Source of the DNA: Myxococcales bacterium
Lineage (GTDB): Bacteria > Myxococcota > Bradymonadia > UBA7976 > UBA1532
Direction of reading: 5' to 3'
Length of the DNA stretch: 6,997 nt
Assembly (NCBI GenBank): GCA_020430675.1
Contig: JAGQJJ010000203.1
Coordinates: forward strand, 1 to 6,997
Of this stretch, positions 6,031-6,997 are shown piece by piece; positions within the stretch are counted from its first letter, which is position 1, and each line of letters starts with the position of its first letter. The notes below the pieces were generated by a model. It was not told the DNA's origin and made no database searches. It saw only the letters and a list, made by a program, of their open reading frames with translations. The translations under genes and the position numbers were made by a program.

Positions 6031-6997
6031 ACGGCCGGCTCCTCGTCACCGGCGGCGCGGGCTACGTCGGCTCGCATTGCGGCCGGCTGGTGCGCGCGGG
6101 CTTCAATGTCACCGTGTTCGACGATCTGTCGCAGGGCCACCGCGAGGCGGTCGATGGTCCGCTGGTCGTCGCCGATATTCGCGACCGCGAGGCCCTCGGC
6201 GCGGCGCTCGAAGGCGTCGACGCGGTGTTGCACTTCGCGGCGCGCGTCGCGGTCGGCGAATCGCAGCGCGACCCGATCGGCTACTGGGACGTGAACGTGG
6301 GCGGCGCCGCGGCGCTGCTGGCCGCAATGGTGCAGGCGGGCGTGCGCCGGCTGGTCGTCTCCTCGACCTGCGCGGTGCACGGCGCCGCCACCGCCCGGCC
6401 CATCGCCGAGGACGCGCCCATCGCGCCCACCAGCCCGTACGGCGAGACCAAGGCGGCGATGGAGCGCATGGTCGTGGCGGCCGAAGCCGCGGGGCAGATC
6501 GAGGCGATCCGCCTGCGCTACTTCAACGCCGCCGGCGCGGCGCCCGATGGCTGGCTCGGCGAAGCCCACCACCCCGAGACGCACCTGATCCCGCTGGCGC
6601 TGGCTGCGGCGGCCGGTGGCCCCGCGGTGCGGCTGTTCGGCGACGCCCACCCCACGCCCGATGGCACCTGCATTCGCGACTACGTGCACGTCGAAGACCT
6701 GGCCGACGCGCATCTGGCCGCCGCGCGCCGCTTGATGGCCGGCGGCAGCCGCGCGGTCTTCAACCTGGGTACGGGCCGCGGCGCGTCGGTGCGCGAGGTC
6801 TTCGCCGCGGTCGAGCGTGTGCTCGGGCCGGTGCCGCAGGTCGTCGCGCCGCCCCGCGCCGGCGATCCGCCGCTGCTGGTCGCCGATCCCGCCGCCAGCC
6901 ACCGCGGCCTCGACTGGCGGGCGACGCGCGATCTGGACGCCATCGTGGCCGACGCCTGGCGCTGGCAGCGCGCGCCCCGCTTCGGGCGACGCGCGGC
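6027..6997 (+). CDS. galE: GalE-type UDP-sugar 4-epimerase (3' end cut by window)
   Basis: At least 323 codons open to the window edge with no stop. Usual length is about 325-340 residues, so only a few are missing, and the end (DAWRWQ, 309-314) is a typical GalE C-terminus. The enzyme interconverts C4 epimers of UDP-sugars through bound NAD+. Motifs: GGAGYVG (9-15), FDDLSQGHREAV (31-42), HFAARVAVGESQRDP (69-83), SSTCAVHG (112-119), SPYGETK with Tyr138/Lys142 (136-142), RYFNAAGA (164-171), HHPETHLIPLAL (181-192) and DGTCIRDYVHVEDLADAH (212-229). His118 stands where Tyr is usual in the SxxxVYG segment. The start is GTG 6027, a GTGA overlap with the preceding stop; the Rossmann strand begins three codons later. 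UDP-glucose/galactose is the default substrate. Coupling to UDP-xylose synthase makes UDP-xylose to UDP-L-arabinose (as with uxs/uxe in Sinorhizobium) a good alternative. The gene symbol marks the family, not a proven substrate. Confidence 0.9.
   Translation, partial: MNGRLLVTGGAGYVGSHCGRLVRAGFNVTVFDDLSQGHREAVDGPLVVADIRDREALGAALEGVDAVLHFAARVAVGESQRDPIGYWDVNVGGAAALLAAMVQAGVRRLVVSSTCAVHGAATARPIAEDAPIAPTSPYGETKAAMERMVVAAEAAGQIEAIRLRYFNAAGAAPDGWLGEAHHPETHLIPLALAAAAGGPAVRLFGDAHPTPDGTCIRDYVHVEDLADAHLAAARRLMAGGSRAVFNLGTGRGASVREVFAAVERVLGPVPQVVAPPRAGDPPLLVADPAASHRGLDWRATRDLDAIVADAWRWQRAPRFGRRA

Noticed and set aside
5712..6902. Minus-strand open frame opposite the decarboxylase end and epimerase
   Set aside because: It lies opposite highly conserved SDR motifs and its residues are a Gly/Arg/Ala-rich shadow.

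Overview
The window is very GC-rich, and its coding frames have a strong G/C preference at third codon positions. Genes are packed tightly on the + strand with overlapping stop and start codons. This style, and a transporter family best known from Gram-negative bacteria (SyrD/PvdE type), suggest a high-GC Gram-negative bacterium, probably a proteobacterium. I cannot name the genus. I see no tRNA, rRNA, CRISPR array, insertion sequence or attachment site.

Layout, all on the + strand: (1) the last 53 codons of an unrecognised gene, ending at 163; (2) and (3) two consecutive half-size ABC exporters of the cyclic-peptide/SyrD-PvdE type, 157-1770 and 1767-3362, each with an N-terminal membrane domain and a C-terminal ATPase; (4) a double-length GNAT-fold acetyltransferase, 3359-4210; (5) an 87-base gap, the only real non-coding stretch, with a possible promoter; (6) a small soluble family-2 glycosyltransferase, 4298-5074; (7) a UDP-glucuronate decarboxylase (UDP-xylose synthase), 5074-6030; (8) a GalE-type UDP-sugar 4-epimerase from 6027, whose last few codons are cut by the window edge. 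Every junction except the gap is an overlap of 1 to 7 bases, so the genes form one or two translationally coupled operons.

Working together (inference): the decarboxylase makes UDP-xylose from UDP-glucuronate. The GalE-like enzyme may convert this to UDP-L-arabinose, or may act on hexoses. The glycosyltransferase could attach the sugar to an acceptor, the GNAT protein could acylate it, and the paired ABC proteins could export the product. This looks like the tailoring and export part of a secreted small-molecule or peptide pathway. No scaffold-forming gene (NRPS, RiPP precursor, ATP-grasp) is visible here. If there is one, it lies outside the window, possibly upstream where the first gene is truncated. 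A cell-surface glycan locus is the main alternative.
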